64,000 nucleotides of DNA, taken from assembly GCA_015232315.1 (NCBI GenBank), contig JADFZZ010000012.1, forward strand, positions 1 to 64,000. Reading direction: 5' to 3'. The position numbers and the translations under genes are program-made. Within the stretch, counting starts at the first letter, position 1; every line of letters starts with the position of its first letter. Shown here in pieces: positions 15,183-25,253 of this stretch. Source of the DNA: SAR324 cluster bacterium (GTDB lineage Bacteria; SAR324; NAC60-12). Under the pieces are notes generated by a model. The model saw only the letters and a list, made by a program, of their open reading frames with translations, was not told the DNA's origin and searched no databases.

Positions 15183-16040
15183 ATGCCTCTCGTCAGTGTC
15201 ATTCTGCCAACATGGAACCGTGCGTCATGGTTGTCTGCGTCCATTGATTCTGTGTTGACTCAGACTTTCAGGGATTTTGAACTCATAGTGGTGAACGACG
15301 GTTCCACCGATGACACCTCCCGATTGCTTGAACAATATGGTGCTGAAATCAAAGTGATTGATCTTCCTGAAAACAGGGGGGTGAGCTATGCCCGCAACCG
15401 GGGACTGGATCAGGCAACAGGCGAATGGCTGGCGTTTCTTGATTCTGATGACCAGTGGTTGCCTCAAAAACTGGAAAAACAACTCCGCAGATACCGGGAA
15501 CAGCCACAGGTCAAAATTCATTTTACCGATGAAATCTGGATCAGGAACGGGATCAGAGTGAACCCCATGAAAAAACATCAAAAGCATGAAGGCTGGATAT
15601 TTATTCCCGGTTTGTCGCTGTGCCTGATGGCACCTTCCGCAATTATGATCCATCGGGATATTTTTGAAGCCTGCGGTAATTTTGATGAACAACTCCCGGT
15701 TTGTGAGGATTATGATTTATGGTTGAGAATTACAGCCCGATATCCCGTGGCGTTGCTCAATGAAAAACTGATGATTCGTTATGGCGGACATGAAGATCAA
15801 CTATCCTGTCGCAGTTGGGGCAATGACAGGTACCGTGTGCAATCTTTGAAAAAAATTCTGGAGACGGTGCCTTTAAGCGCTGAATATCGTCAGGCGGCCA
15901 TTGAAAAACTGATTGAAAAATCCAGGATACTGGCACAAGGATTTGGTCGTCACGGAGACCCTGAATTGTCAAAATATTATGCGGAGCTTGCGACAACTTT
16001 CCAGAATTCCGGTTGGCGGTCAGATTCTTTTGAACAATGA
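15183..16040 (+). CDS. Glycosyltransferase family 2
   Basis: A 285-aa GT-A fold glycosyltransferase. The N-terminus VSVILPTWNRASWLSASIDS, the VNDGSTDDTS box, and the metal-binding DxD-type box LDSDDQWLP (about residues 95-103) are textbook GT2 features; a CEDYDLWLR segment at about 180 provides the ED acceptor-side motif. No transmembrane segment. It begins 14 bp after hpt and is probably co-transcribed. Donor and acceptor sugars cannot be predicted; cell-surface polysaccharide assembly is likely. Confidence 0.9.
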   Translation: MPLVSVILPTWNRASWLSASIDSVLTQTFRDFELIVVNDGSTDDTSRLLEQYGAEIKVIDLPENRGVSYARNRGLDQATGEWLAFLDSDDQWLPQKLEKQLRRYREQPQVKIHFTDEIWIRNGIRVNPMKKHQKHEGWIFIPGLSLCLMAPSAIMIHRDIFEACGNFDEQLPVCEDYDLWLRITARYPVALLNEKLMIRYGGHEDQLSCRSWGNDRYRVQSLKKILETVPLSAEYRQAAIEKLIEKSRILAQGFGRHGDPELSKYYAELATTFQNSGWRSDSFEQ

Positions 16041-16277
16041 GTCCCTGAGGATTCGCGAATTATCAGAATTGTGGTTGCGTGTATTGACCTGTTCCTGAAT
16101 TTGTATCAGTATTAAATCAAGTTGTAACCTGACGTGTCATTTCGACAGAATCGCGAAATTTTGACGCAAAACGTGCTCAAGAGCCCACGCTTGAGATAGG
16201 TAAATGAATATTGAACAAAGTTGTTTTTTCCTTGCTGACACTGGAACCGTAAATCTTTCAAACAGGGGTTTGTGGCA
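16041..16277. other. Short intergenic region
   Basis: No gene visible. The segment around 16130-16165 (TGTCATTTCGACAGAATCGC) resembles the common dispersed bacterial repeat beginning GTCATTTCGAC, but I see no second copy in the window. Confidence 0.3.
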
Positions 16278-16988
16278 ATGTCCCTTTTTAAACTAGGATA
16301 CCTCATCAAGGACGCGATTCACATTATCCGTCTGAAAAAAACAACGTATGATGATGTGGATTATTCGAATACTACAAGGTTGCAGGGGGTTCCTGTCGCG
16401 AGTCTCGGGTCTCTTGAGATGAGAGAGGCCATGATCCAGGGGGTGATACAGGAGCATGGCGATCTGGATTATCATTTTCATACGCTCATTGAAAATGTCG
16501 GGGAAATGCTGAAAGCAGTGGGGAAACATATTTCCACTGATATTTATCTGGAGCGAAGTATCCTTCAAGGGGCCAGGGAACGTGACGCTCATCGTTATTT
16601 TCTGGTTCAGCGCAGAGAAGTGGACACAACTTTGCTTTTGAGTATGCTGGATCGAGACAAAATTCAGAAATTACAGAAGGAGTGGTCAATGCCTGCGTTC
16701 GCGCATCCGTTGATTCGCTCAAAATGGAATGGAACCGGCAGTGTGTTTGACGAGTCCTACACCCCGAAAGTTGTGCGCCAGACAGAACATTATTTTAATT
16801 TGTTATTTGAAGAAAGTTCCATTATCCACATTTTGGATAGATTTCATCATATTATCCGTGTTTTATGTTTACCCTATGAACTGCCTGAAACAGTGTACCA
16901 ACGAAAACCGTTTCCCTGTCAGAAAACATTCAGTCTGACAGAATGGCTACTCAGCTCAGCTCAGGAAAACGCTAAATTTCAGGAATAA
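16278..16988 (+). CDS. Unrecognised soluble protein upstream of lon
   Basis: A 236-aa protein (ATG 16278; a GTG at 16272 is also possible). It has no signal peptide or membrane segment, and looks mostly helical, with conserved-looking stretches DVDYSNTTRLQGVP, ISTDIYLERSI and HPLIRSKWNGTGSVFDESY. I recognise no family. It ends 22 bp before the lon start and is probably in the same transcript, so a role linked to Lon or stress is possible but unsupported. Codon use resembles neighbouring chromosomal genes. Confidence 0.75.
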   Translation: MSLFKLGYLIKDAIHIIRLKKTTYDDVDYSNTTRLQGVPVASLGSLEMREAMIQGVIQEHGDLDYHFHTLIENVGEMLKAVGKHISTDIYLERSILQGARERDAHRYFLVQRREVDTTLLLSMLDRDKIQKLQKEWSMPAFAHPLIRSKWNGTGSVFDESYTPKVVRQTEHYFNLLFEESSIIHILDRFHHIIRVLCLPYELPETVYQRKPFPCQKTFSLTEWLLSSAQENAKFQE

Positions 16989-17010
16989 CTTTTTGCATCG
17001 TAAAGGAAAA

Positions 17011-19422
17011 ATGTCGCCATTATCCCGTCTGCTTGTTCCTGTCATACCAATGAGGGAAGAAATTGTTTTTCCTCAAACCACCAAATCCTTTTTTGTCGGC
17101 CGGCCCGGGTCTATGGAAGCCCTGGACAAGGCCATTGCTTCTGATAAACTTATTTTTGTGGTCGCACAGAAAAATACAGGTATCGAAAATCCCGCTGCCA
17201 GTGATTTGTTTTCAGTAGGCGTTCTGGTCAAAGTGCTTCAAATCATGCGTCTGCCCAATGGGTCAGTAAAAGCTCTGTTTGAAGCAACCCGGCGTGCCAG
17301 GCTGATCAGCGCCGAAATGCGACAGGATTTGTTGATTGCGGAAATAGAACTCATCCAGGACTCTGATTTGGAAACCAGGGAGATATTTGAGTTGGCAGAA
17401 AAGGCAAAAGCCGCCTTTTATCAACACGCGCAACACAATGATCTCAAAATCAAGGATGATGTCTATAAACAGATCAAATTGGCATCTCCCTTGATTCTGC
17501 CGGATATCATTGCGCCTCACATGGCTGTCAGTCGAACACATAAACAAAGCATTCTGGAACCAACACTGCTTGAAGAGCGACTGGAATTGATCATTCAATT
17601 CATGAGTGAAGAACAGGAAATCAAAAAACTGGAAGAACAACTCCGCAAGAAAGTTCAGGAAAATATTCATTCAACCCATAAGGAAGGTTATCTTCAGGAT
17701 CAGTTGCGGTCGATCCAGAAAGAACTGGGGCAGACAGAGGACAGCAGGTCTGATTCTGATGATTTCCTCAAAAAAATAAAAGAAGCGGGAATGCCGAAAG
17801 AGGTGGAAGACGTCGCCATCAAAGAGTTTAAGAAAATCAAAATGATGTCGCCAATGTCATCAGAATCCAATGTGGTACGAAATTATCTGGAGTGGCTGAT
17901 TGCCATGCCCTGGAAAGCGGAAACGGAAGACAATTTTGATCTGGAAAAAGCGCAGACCATTCTGGATGAAGACCATTATGGTCTGGAAAAAGTCAAGGAA
18001 CGGATTATTGAATATCTGGCGGTCGCCCAGTTGAAAGGAACCCTGAAAGGGCCGATCATCTGTCTGGTTGGACCTCCGGGAGTGGGGAAAACCTCACTTG
18101 CAAAATCTATCGCGCGATCCCTCAACCGTAACTTTGTGAGAATGAGCCTTGGTGGTGTGAGGGATGAAGCCGAGATCCGCGGTCATCGCCGCACGTATAT
18201 TGGCGCAATGCCCGGAAAAATTATTCAATCCATCCGCAAGGCAAAAAGCCGCAATCCGGTGTTGCTGATGGATGAAGTGGATAAACTGTATCAAAGCGTG
18301 GTCACAGACCCTTCGGCCGCACTGCTGGAAGTGCTGGATCCGGAACAAAACAATACGTTCATGGATCATTATCTGGAAGTTGAATATGATTTATCGCATG
18401 TGCTGTTTCTCTGCACCGCAAATTCCATTCAAAATATCGCGGCACCGTTATTGGATCGGATGGAGGTGATTCATCTGTCAGGCTATACTGAACTTGAAAA
18501 ATATCACATTGCCAAAAACTTTCTGGTTCAACGACAGTGTAAGGCTCATGGCATGGAGCCAGAGAAAATGGTGTTTCAGAAAGAAAGTCTGTTCAAAATT
18601 ATCAGAGACTATACCCGGGAGGCCGGGGTTAGAAGTCTTGAGCGTGAAATTGGTAAAGTATGTCGTAAGACGGTCACACAGTTGGTCAGACAGAATGAAG
18701 ATAAAAAAACCATAGTGACACCAAAACTGGTCGAAAAACTTTTGGGAACAGCGCATTTCAATCGGGATAAAAAAGGAGAAGCCAATGAAATCGGTGTGGC
18801 GATGGGCTTGGGGGTGACGACGCTCGGGGGGGAATTGATGATGGTTGAAGCCGGGTTGATGCCGGGTTCAGGTAAAGTGTCTTTGACGGGCAAATTGGGT
18901 GAAGTGATGCAGGAATCGGCTCAGGCGGCCTATTCCTATGTCAAGGCAAATGCGCTCTTTCTCGGGATTGATGCGGATATTTTTGAAAAACTGGATCTGC
19001 ATATCCATTTGCCTGAAGGCGCAACTCCTAAAGATGGTCCTTCAGCCGGGTTGCCGCTCATGATGTCCATCATCAGTGTCTGTACTAAAATTCCCATTCA
19101 GCATGATGTTGCGATGACCGGAGAAATTACACTTCGAGGCCATGTGACAGAGATTGGCGGTTTGAAAGAAAAATTACTGGCAGCCAAACGCGGCGGTTTG
19201 AGAATGGTGCTGATTCCCAAGGACAATGCCAAAGATCTGGAAGATGTGCCGCATGAAGTTCTGGAGGGCTTAACAATTCAGCAGGTTGACCGAGTGGATC
19301 AGGCAGTTCCATATGTTCTGGAACATCTGCCACCAACATCATTTTCTGTTTCAGGATTGGAGCGTTCCCTGAACAGCGAGAGCCTTCAGGCTATTTCCCA
19401 TAGCCCGATTCACTGTGGGTGA
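17011..19422 (+). CDS. lon: ATP-dependent protease La (Lon)
   Basis: An 803-aa cytosolic AAA+ protease. I use ATG 17011, preceded by AAAGGA; the upstream in-frame TTG at 16993 is weaker. N-terminal substrate-binding domain (VPVIPMREEIVFP), coiled region, Walker A GPPGVGKTS (about 354), Walker B LLMDEVDK, sensor arginine region, then the Lon protease domain with catalytic S678 in PKDGPSAGLPL and K721 in LKEKLLAAK. Length is close to E. coli Lon (784). Not in the usual clpX-lon neighbourhood. Confidence 0.97.
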   Translation: MSPLSRLLVPVIPMREEIVFPQTTKSFFVGRPGSMEALDKAIASDKLIFVVAQKNTGIENPAASDLFSVGVLVKVLQIMRLPNGSVKALFEATRRARLISAEMRQDLLIAEIELIQDSDLETREIFELAEKAKAAFYQHAQHNDLKIKDDVYKQIKLASPLILPDIIAPHMAVSRTHKQSILEPTLLEERLELIIQFMSEEQEIKKLEEQLRKKVQENIHSTHKEGYLQDQLRSIQKELGQTEDSRSDSDDFLKKIKEAGMPKEVEDVAIKEFKKIKMMSPMSSESNVVRNYLEWLIAMPWKAETEDNFDLEKAQTILDEDHYGLEKVKERIIEYLAVAQLKGTLKGPIICLVGPPGVGKTSLAKSIARSLNRNFVRMSLGGVRDEAEIRGHRRTYIGAMPGKIIQSIRKAKSRNPVLLMDEVDKLYQSVVTDPSAALLEVLDPEQNNTFMDHYLEVEYDLSHVLFLCTANSIQNIAAPLLDRMEVIHLSGYTELEKYHIAKNFLVQRQCKAHGMEPEKMVFQKESLFKIIRDYTREAGVRSLEREIGKVCRKTVTQLVRQNEDKKTIVTPKLVEKLLGTAHFNRDKKGEANEIGVAMGLGVTTLGGELMMVEAGLMPGSGKVSLTGKLGEVMQESAQAAYSYVKANALFLGIDADIFEKLDLHIHLPEGATPKDGPSAGLPLMMSIISVCTKIPIQHDVAMTGEITLRGHVTEIGGLKEKLLAAKRGGLRMVLIPKDNAKDLEDVPHEVLEGLTIQQVDRVDQAVPYVLEHLPPTSFSVSGLERSLNSESLQAISHSPIHCG

Positions 19423-19495
19423 GAATTATAGGATCTGGTAGTTACCACTGACAATTCATACCAGTTGAAAAGCTGGTCCATGACACGGAGTTTTC

Positions 19496-21277
19496 ATGAA
19501 AAAAATGGATACGGATTCACATCTTTATAAAATAAGACATTCGCTGGCTCATGTGTTGGCACAGGCCGTTCTCAGCATTCGTCCAACGGCCAAACTGGGT
19601 TTTGGTCCACCAACCAGCACGGGATTTTTTTATGATTTTGATCTCACGGAACCGCTGACGCCGGAGGATTTAAAATCTGTTGAAAAAAAAATGCGTCAGA
19701 TTATCAAATCCCGTCAAACCTTTGTCAGGGAAGATCTTAACGATAAAGACATGATTCTGAAACTTCAGGAGGCTCAACAGGGTTACAAGATTGAGCATGT
19801 TCAGGATCTGGTCAGTAAAGGGGAACACGTTTTGAGTCTGTATCAGAATGGCCCGTTCTGGGATATGTGTGAAGGACCACACGTCGAGTCCACAGAGGAA
19901 ATTCCGCTCAATTGTTTTCAGTTGGATTCTCTGGCTGGTGCGTATTGGAAAGGCTCAGAGCAGAATCCGATGATGCAGCGAGTTTATGGTCTGGCCTTTG
20001 AGAACGAAGAAACCCTCAAGGAATTTGTTGCTCTGCGTAAACTGGCGATGGAACGGGATCATCGAAAACTGAATATCCAGAATCACTACTTCCTGATCAG
20101 TGAAGAGGTTGGCAAAGGATTACCGTTATGGCTTCCAAATGGGACAATAATCCGGGATGAACTGGAAAAACTCGCCAAGGAAAAAGAATTCCTGGCTGGT
20201 TATCAGCGTGTTGCGACACCTCATATCACTCGTGAAAATCTGTATCACACTTCAGGGCATCTTCCTCATTATGCGGACAGTATGTTTCCGCCCATGGACG
20301 TGGATGGTGAAAAAATGTATCTGAAACCAATGAACTGCCCGCACCATCACATGATTTTCAAGGCAATTCCACGCAGTTATCGGGATCTCCCTTTGCGTCT
20401 GGCAGAATATGGAACATGCTATCGATATGAACAGTCAGGTGAACTCGCGGGCTTGTTGAGGGTTCGAGGCTTGACCATGAATGACGCTCATATCTATTGC
20501 CAGCCTGAAAAGACCAGGGAGGAGTTTATCAAGGTCATTCAGATGCATATCGATTATTATAAAATGTTTGATCTGAAAAATTTCTGGATGCGTCTGTCAC
20601 TCCCTGAGCAGGGCAGTGATAAATATGTGGATAATCCTGAAAAATGGCAGACAGCCGAAGACCTGGTGGTGGAAGCCATGAAGGAAATTGGTATTCATTA
20701 TGAAGCGGTTCGTGGTGAAGCCGCGTTTTATGGCCCAAAAATTGATTTTCAGGTCAGCAATGTCGTAGGGCGCGAAGAAACGGCCTCCACCAATCAGTTG
20801 GATCTGGTGATGGGCGACCGGTTTAATTTGACCTACAAGGGTGCGGACAATCAGGATCATGTCCCTTACATTATCCATCGCGCTCCGTTGGGAACGCATG
20901 AACGTTTTTGCGCGTTTCTGATTGAACACTATGGTGGCGCTTTTCCAACATGGTTGGCACCCGGTCAGGTGTTGATCATCCCGATTGCGGCTCCATTTTT
21001 TGACTATGCGCATCAGGTGGCACAAATGCTCAGAACCGCGTTTATCCGGGTTTCTGTGGATGACTCGTCAGATTCATTCAGTAAAAAAATCCGTAACGGC
21101 GCAACTTCAAAAACACCCAATGTGCTGATTATCGGTGATCAGGAAATGCAGGATGGAACTGTCAGTTGGCAACGTTATCAGAGCAAGGAAAAGCAAACGC
21201 TCCATCCCGATCAGTTTAAAACCCTGATTCTGGAAGAAATCCAGGCACGCAGGGACTGGCGAAGAACAGACAACTAA
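19496..21277 (+). CDS. thrS: Threonyl-tRNA synthetase lacking the N-terminal TGS domain
   Basis: A 593-aa class II synthetase. The protein opens directly with the editing-domain motif HSLAH (HxxxH) at about residue 14, so the roughly 60-residue TGS domain found in E. coli ThrS (642 aa) is absent. No ATG or frame upstream encodes one. The catalytic domain has the zinc cysteine and histidines (MNCPHHH, DAHIY), motif 2 (RYEQSGELAGLLRVRG), motif 3 (APLGTHERF) and a C-terminal anticodon-binding domain. The editing centre looks intact (CEGPHV). Not followed by infC-rpmI-rplT. Confidence 0.96.
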   Translation: MKKMDTDSHLYKIRHSLAHVLAQAVLSIRPTAKLGFGPPTSTGFFYDFDLTEPLTPEDLKSVEKKMRQIIKSRQTFVREDLNDKDMILKLQEAQQGYKIEHVQDLVSKGEHVLSLYQNGPFWDMCEGPHVESTEEIPLNCFQLDSLAGAYWKGSEQNPMMQRVYGLAFENEETLKEFVALRKLAMERDHRKLNIQNHYFLISEEVGKGLPLWLPNGTIIRDELEKLAKEKEFLAGYQRVATPHITRENLYHTSGHLPHYADSMFPPMDVDGEKMYLKPMNCPHHHMIFKAIPRSYRDLPLRLAEYGTCYRYEQSGELAGLLRVRGLTMNDAHIYCQPEKTREEFIKVIQMHIDYYKMFDLKNFWMRLSLPEQGSDKYVDNPEKWQTAEDLVVEAMKEIGIHYEAVRGEAAFYGPKIDFQVSNVVGREETASTNQLDLVMGDRFNLTYKGADNQDHVPYIIHRAPLGTHERFCAFLIEHYGGAFPTWLAPGQVLIIPIAAPFFDYAHQVAQMLRTAFIRVSVDDSSDSFSKKIRNGATSKTPNVLIIGDQEMQDGTVSWQRYQSKEKQTLHPDQFKTLILEEIQARRDWRRTDN

Positions 21278-21289
21278 CAAGGATTGGTC

Positions 21290-22621
21290 ATGGCAGTGCA
21301 AGCCCAAAAGGTAGAATCTTCACAGGAAATTGATGACTCAGTTCCCGAGGGCTTTGCCAATCAGTTAGCCCGGCAACTGATTATTTTACATGAAAAGGAT
21401 ATGGATCCGGTGATCAGTAGCCGGAATGCCGCCACGTTTATTGTGGATCAGACAAACAAACCCGGGCGCTATAAATACTATCTGGATGCTTGTGAATTAC
21501 TGCTGGAAGATGAACGTTCTGAAAAATTCGCGGCGTTGACCTGGGCCGCCTTGATCATTCACAGTGATGAAAATGAGGAATATAATCGTTTTGTGTCTGC
21601 GGTGGTACAGTTTGCGATTGAAGAATATTATGATTTGTCACGCCCCCAGGTTCAATTCAACAAAAAGAAATATTCAGGCCAGGGATTCATTTTCGGGGCC
21701 AGTTTTATCAAAATGCTGCACATCAACGGAACCCTGTTTGATGCCGCTCAGGAAATCTACACGGATATCATCCGTAAAGAAATGGCTCTGGAAGCCAAAG
21801 ATGCTGAGAATAAAGAAGAAAAATCTTCGTTAGCCTTTAGAAAAACCAAGAAAAAACGGGATTTCGGTAAAAAATTATATGACGACATCATCGATTATAT
21901 TTTTGCCAAGGGTTCCTTTAAATCCACCTCACTGAACCAGGAAAACCCAAACGAATTTATGCTGTTACTGGCTGATCGTCTGCGTGGAACGCGCCGCTAT
22001 GTCATCCAGGACATCATGAACAAACGTGCCCTGGAACGTAAAAAACGCCTGGAAAAAGAACTCAGCGAACGCCTGGCTTCCGCTGAGGAAATGATCATGG
22101 CCAATGATCCGTTTTGCGATGGCTTGAACCTGTTCTGGAAAGAAAAACGTTATAACTACAAATTTCTTGCGGTTGAAAAAATACGCATGGCATTGCAGAT
22201 TATTGGTGTGATCACCGGCGTTTTATATCTGATGGCCAGTTATCAGGGCATGTGGGGCCTGCACTGGATGGATGGAATTTTTGTCTGCTTCGGTATGTAT
22301 GTTTTTTCGAAATTCGCGGCTTCCAGAAAACGGTTTAAATCGTTTTATCCGTATGATGTGAGTAAGGAACTGGAAAATTGTTCGACCAACTTTATTAACA
22401 TCTTGCGGCGAATGTCCAAAGAACAACTGGATCATTTCCTGACGCGTCAGATTAAAAACAAGCGCAACGAAAAAGTGATTCAAATTATTCCCGAATTTGT
22501 GAAATATCTTTACGCCATTATGCCGGACCGGAAGAACATGATCCTGACTGTTGATGAATTGTCAGAAGTCATGGAAAACATTGAAATTGATATCGCCAAA
22601 CAATTACGTGGACGTCTTTAA
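21290..22621 (+). CDS. Unrecognised membrane-associated protein
   Basis: A 443-aa protein (ATG 21290, AAGGA about eight bases upstream). Residues about 1-270 are soluble, highly charged and helical; two close hydrophobic stretches (IIGVITGVLYLMAS and GIFVCFGMYVFSKFAA) near residues 305-345 form a probable membrane hairpin; a soluble tail of about 100 residues follows. I do not recognise a family. It lies 12 bp after thrS and 17 bp before an ABC ATPase gene, so it may belong to the transporter operon. Confidence 0.75.
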   Translation: MAVQAQKVESSQEIDDSVPEGFANQLARQLIILHEKDMDPVISSRNAATFIVDQTNKPGRYKYYLDACELLLEDERSEKFAALTWAALIIHSDENEEYNRFVSAVVQFAIEEYYDLSRPQVQFNKKKYSGQGFIFGASFIKMLHINGTLFDAAQEIYTDIIRKEMALEAKDAENKEEKSSLAFRKTKKKRDFGKKLYDDIIDYIFAKGSFKSTSLNQENPNEFMLLLADRLRGTRRYVIQDIMNKRALERKKRLEKELSERLASAEEMIMANDPFCDGLNLFWKEKRYNYKFLAVEKIRMALQIIGVITGVLYLMASYQGMWGLHWMDGIFVCFGMYVFSKFAASRKRFKSFYPYDVSKELENCSTNFINILRRMSKEQLDHFLTRQIKNKRNEKVIQIIPEFVKYLYAIMPDRKNMILTVDELSEVMENIEIDIAKQLRGRL

Positions 22622-22638
22622 CCTCTATTTTTCTTTCT

Positions 22639-23547
22639 ATGGCAACAGCAATTGAAATTGGACAGTTGAATAAGTGGTATTATACCAACCGGTTACGCAG
22701 GGTTCCTATTGTGGAAAATCTTTCGCTGGAGGTGAACACCGGTGAAATTTTCGGTTTTCTCGGGGCAAACGGCGCTGGAAAGACTACCACGATCAAAATG
22801 ATCATGGGGTTGAGTCGGCCCTCCAGTGGAACCATCACACTTCTGGGACTCCCGGCCCAGGAACCGTTGGCCAGAAAACAGGTTGGATTCCTGCCGGAAC
22901 ATCCGCAATTTCCCAGAAACCTGACGGCCTTTGAATTCATGAAACTGAGCGCATCGCTGTCAACAGGAACCTCAAGCGATCTGGATTCTCTCCTGGAAAA
23001 AGTTGGTTTGAAGGATGCCAGGCACAAGAAAATTGAAACTTTTTCCAAGGGAATGCAACAGCGGTTGGGAATTGCTCAGGCACTTATCGGAAACCCTCAT
23101 CTGCTCATTTTTGATGAACCCATGTCCGGACTGGACCCCATCGGTCGGAATGATGTTTCCAATCTGATCATGGATCTGGCCCGTGAAGGACGCACAGTTT
23201 TCTTTTCCACACATATTCTCAGTGATGCGCAATTGCTCTGTGACAGAATCGCGTTTCTGAAAAAAGGAAAACTCCTCAAGGTTTATGGCAAGCATGGATT
23301 CGAGCAGGATGAACCCTCAAGAACGTTACATGTGACCGGAATTTCACAAGACTCCATTCAACGACTCAAAGAAAAATTTCCGATTGAATTTCAGCACAGT
23401 GCCGCAGACACATGGCGGATTGATGTGCCAAACAATCCGGTGTTTTGGGCCGTAATGGACATGGTCAGACAAGAGAATGGTTACCTTCTTTCAACTTCAA
23501 TCAACGTCAAGGCTCTCCAGAAATACTGGGGACACTCCATGGAATAA
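22639..23547 (+). CDS. ABC transporter ATP-binding protein (ABC-2 exporter type)
   Basis: A 302-aa nucleotide-binding subunit. Walker A GANGAGKTTT (about residues 44-53), Q-loop region, signature FSKGMQQRLGIAQAL, Walker B LLIFDEPMSGLDP and H-loop STHILSD are all complete. The C-terminal extension of about 80 residues is typical of CcmA/NatA-type exporters. It precedes a six-helix permease and a TPR-repeat protein, forming an exporter unit at the inner membrane. Substrate unknown. Confidence 0.93.
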   Translation: MATAIEIGQLNKWYYTNRLRRVPIVENLSLEVNTGEIFGFLGANGAGKTTTIKMIMGLSRPSSGTITLLGLPAQEPLARKQVGFLPEHPQFPRNLTAFEFMKLSASLSTGTSSDLDSLLEKVGLKDARHKKIETFSKGMQQRLGIAQALIGNPHLLIFDEPMSGLDPIGRNDVSNLIMDLAREGRTVFFSTHILSDAQLLCDRIAFLKKGKLLKVYGKHGFEQDEPSRTLHVTGISQDSIQRLKEKFPIEFQHSAADTWRIDVPNNPVFWAVMDMVRQENGYLLSTSINVKALQKYWGHSME

Positions 23548-23583
23548 CAACTGATCGGCTGATGTCATAGGGGCGTTTCAATT

Positions 23584-24342
23584 ATGATAAAATCAATGGT
23601 AGCTATTGCCTCCACCACCTTGCTTTCATGGATACGGGACAAAACTTTTTATGCGATTGTTCTGATCGGCGGGCTTGTTGTCTTGTGTTCGTTGTTTCTG
23701 AACGAAATGATTGTTGGTGAAAAAGTTAAAGTCATCAATGATCTGGGATTGTCGGTCACGTTGTTGTTTGGTGTGTTCATGACATTGTTCACGACCATTC
23801 CCGCAAATCAGGACAAAACGCTTTATATGGTGCTTTCCCGCCCGATTGCCCGGTATTACTGGATTTTGGGAAATTATCTGGGCAACAGCCTGATTCTGCT
23901 GATCAACACTCTCACACTGTCATTGTTGATGCTGACGCTGGTGAAAATCTCCGGATTTGACTGGAATCCTGACATGAATTGGGCACTGCTGTTGATTTAT
24001 ATGGAAACCCTCATCATTTTAGCGGTTTCAACCTGTTTTTCCACATTGATGACCTCTGTTACCCTGAGCCGGTTTTGTACGCTGAGTGTGTTTGTGGTGG
24101 GTCATCTGCTGGAGACAGTAAAAATTCTCATGGAAGCCAATAATAATGTTTTTCTGAAAAATCTGTTTCAGGGCATGTATTACCTCTTTCCCAATTTTGC
24201 GGCGTTTGATATTAAAACGGAAGCGGTCCATCACTTGCCGGTTGATTCCGGACACCTGTTTTATGCGGTAGCCTATGGTATCGCATATATTATTATTCTG
24301 CTGATTGTCAGTGCATGGCGCTTTTCCAGAACCGATGTATGA
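23584..24342 (+). CDS. ABC-2 type permease
   Basis: A 252-aa integral membrane protein with about six hydrophobic segments (for example FYAIVLIGGLVVLCSLFL, SLILLINTLTLSLLMLTL, AYGIAYIIILLIVSAW). The LYMVLSRPIARYYWILG segment between helices 2 and 3 resembles NosY/ABC-2 permeases of the 'ABC transporter permease subunit' type, where 'L-S-R-P-I' or 'L-A-R-P-V' is common. It is 36 bp after the ATPase gene and its stop overlaps the start of the TPR gene (ATGA), so all three are coupled. Confidence 0.85.
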   Translation: MIKSMVAIASTTLLSWIRDKTFYAIVLIGGLVVLCSLFLNEMIVGEKVKVINDLGLSVTLLFGVFMTLFTTIPANQDKTLYMVLSRPIARYYWILGNYLGNSLILLINTLTLSLLMLTLVKISGFDWNPDMNWALLLIYMETLIILAVSTCFSTLMTSVTLSRFCTLSVFVVGHLLETVKILMEANNNVFLKNLFQGMYYLFPNFAAFDIKTEAVHHLPVDSGHLFYAVAYGIAYIIILLIVSAWRFSRTDV

Positions 24343-25253
24343 GTCCAGTTTTTTCCAGAACGATTTGTGTGGGTCTTGTTCTATTTTCTCTGGGAATTTT
24401 GAGGGTTAGTGTCCCTAAACTGGAAAATCGGTATTCGCTCCAGCATCGTTTTGAATCCTTTTTATATCTTCCGAAAAGCAATTTTTTCAAACCCATGACC
24501 TTGGGAAATGAAGAGCTTGCGGCGGATTTTATGTTCATTCAGGCGGCTGTCTATTTTGGTGAACATTATCGGGAATATGCCAGGGGGAATTATCAATATA
24601 TCTGGTTGCGCCAGATGATGGATTTGGTGACGGATCTTGATCCTTATTATTATGATGCTTATGTTGCGGCGGGTAACCTGTTGGATGATCCAAAGGAAAG
24701 TATCGCCATGTATGAAAAAGGTATCAAATATTTCCCCAAAGACTGGAAACTGTATGAACTGGTAGGTTTCCAGTATTTTTATGAATTGAACGACAAGGAA
24801 AAAGCCGCGGAATATTATGAAAAAGCAGGACTGCTTGGGAGTCCGCCTTATGTACCAAGTCTGGCTGGGAAGTTTTATCAGGAAGCGGGGTATTATGATT
24901 CAGCGATCAGGATTCTGCTGGACGCGGCTGAAAAAACGGACCGGGATGCGGTGAAACATTCCTTTCTGGAACGGGCACACCTGCTGACTCGCATCCGTGA
25001 TATTCAAGCGGTGGTGGAGATTTTCCGCAAGCGGCAGGGGCGTCTTCCCTCAAGTCTGTTCGAACTTGAATTACTTGAACCACAATTTATCCTTCCGGAG
25101 GTTCCTCGTCCCTGGAGTTTGATGCTTCACATGGACAATGGAAAAGTGATCTATTATGTCGATCAAGAAAAACTGGCACAACTTCAGCGAGAAGTTTATG
25201 AAGCTTCAGAGAAGGCACTGGAAGATCAAGAGTCATCATCAACCAAGGAATGA
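24339..25253 (+). CDS. Membrane-anchored TPR-like protein, partner of the ABC exporter
   Basis: A 304-aa protein starting at ATG 24339, which overlaps the permease stop; an earlier ATG at 24315 lies inside the permease. A single N-terminal hydrophobic segment ([17 protein letters not shown]) anchors it, followed by TPR-like helical repeats ([60 protein letters not shown]). Likely periplasmic, assisting the exporter. Its stop overlaps asnS by four bases. Confidence 0.75.
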   Translation: MSPVFSRTICVGLVLFSLGILRVSVPKLENRYSLQHRFESFLYLPKSNFFKPMTLGNEELAADFMFIQAAVYFGEHYREYARGNYQYIWLRQMMDLVTDLDPYYYDAYVAAGNLLDDPKESIAMYEKGIKYFPKDWKLYELVGFQYFYELNDKEKAAEYYEKAGLLGSPPYVPSLAGKFYQEAGYYDSAIRILLDAAEKTDRDAVKHSFLERAHLLTRIRDIQAVVEIFRKRQGRLPSSLFELELLEPQFILPEVPRPWSLMLHMDNGKVIYYVDQEKLAQLQREVYEASEKALEDQESSSTKE

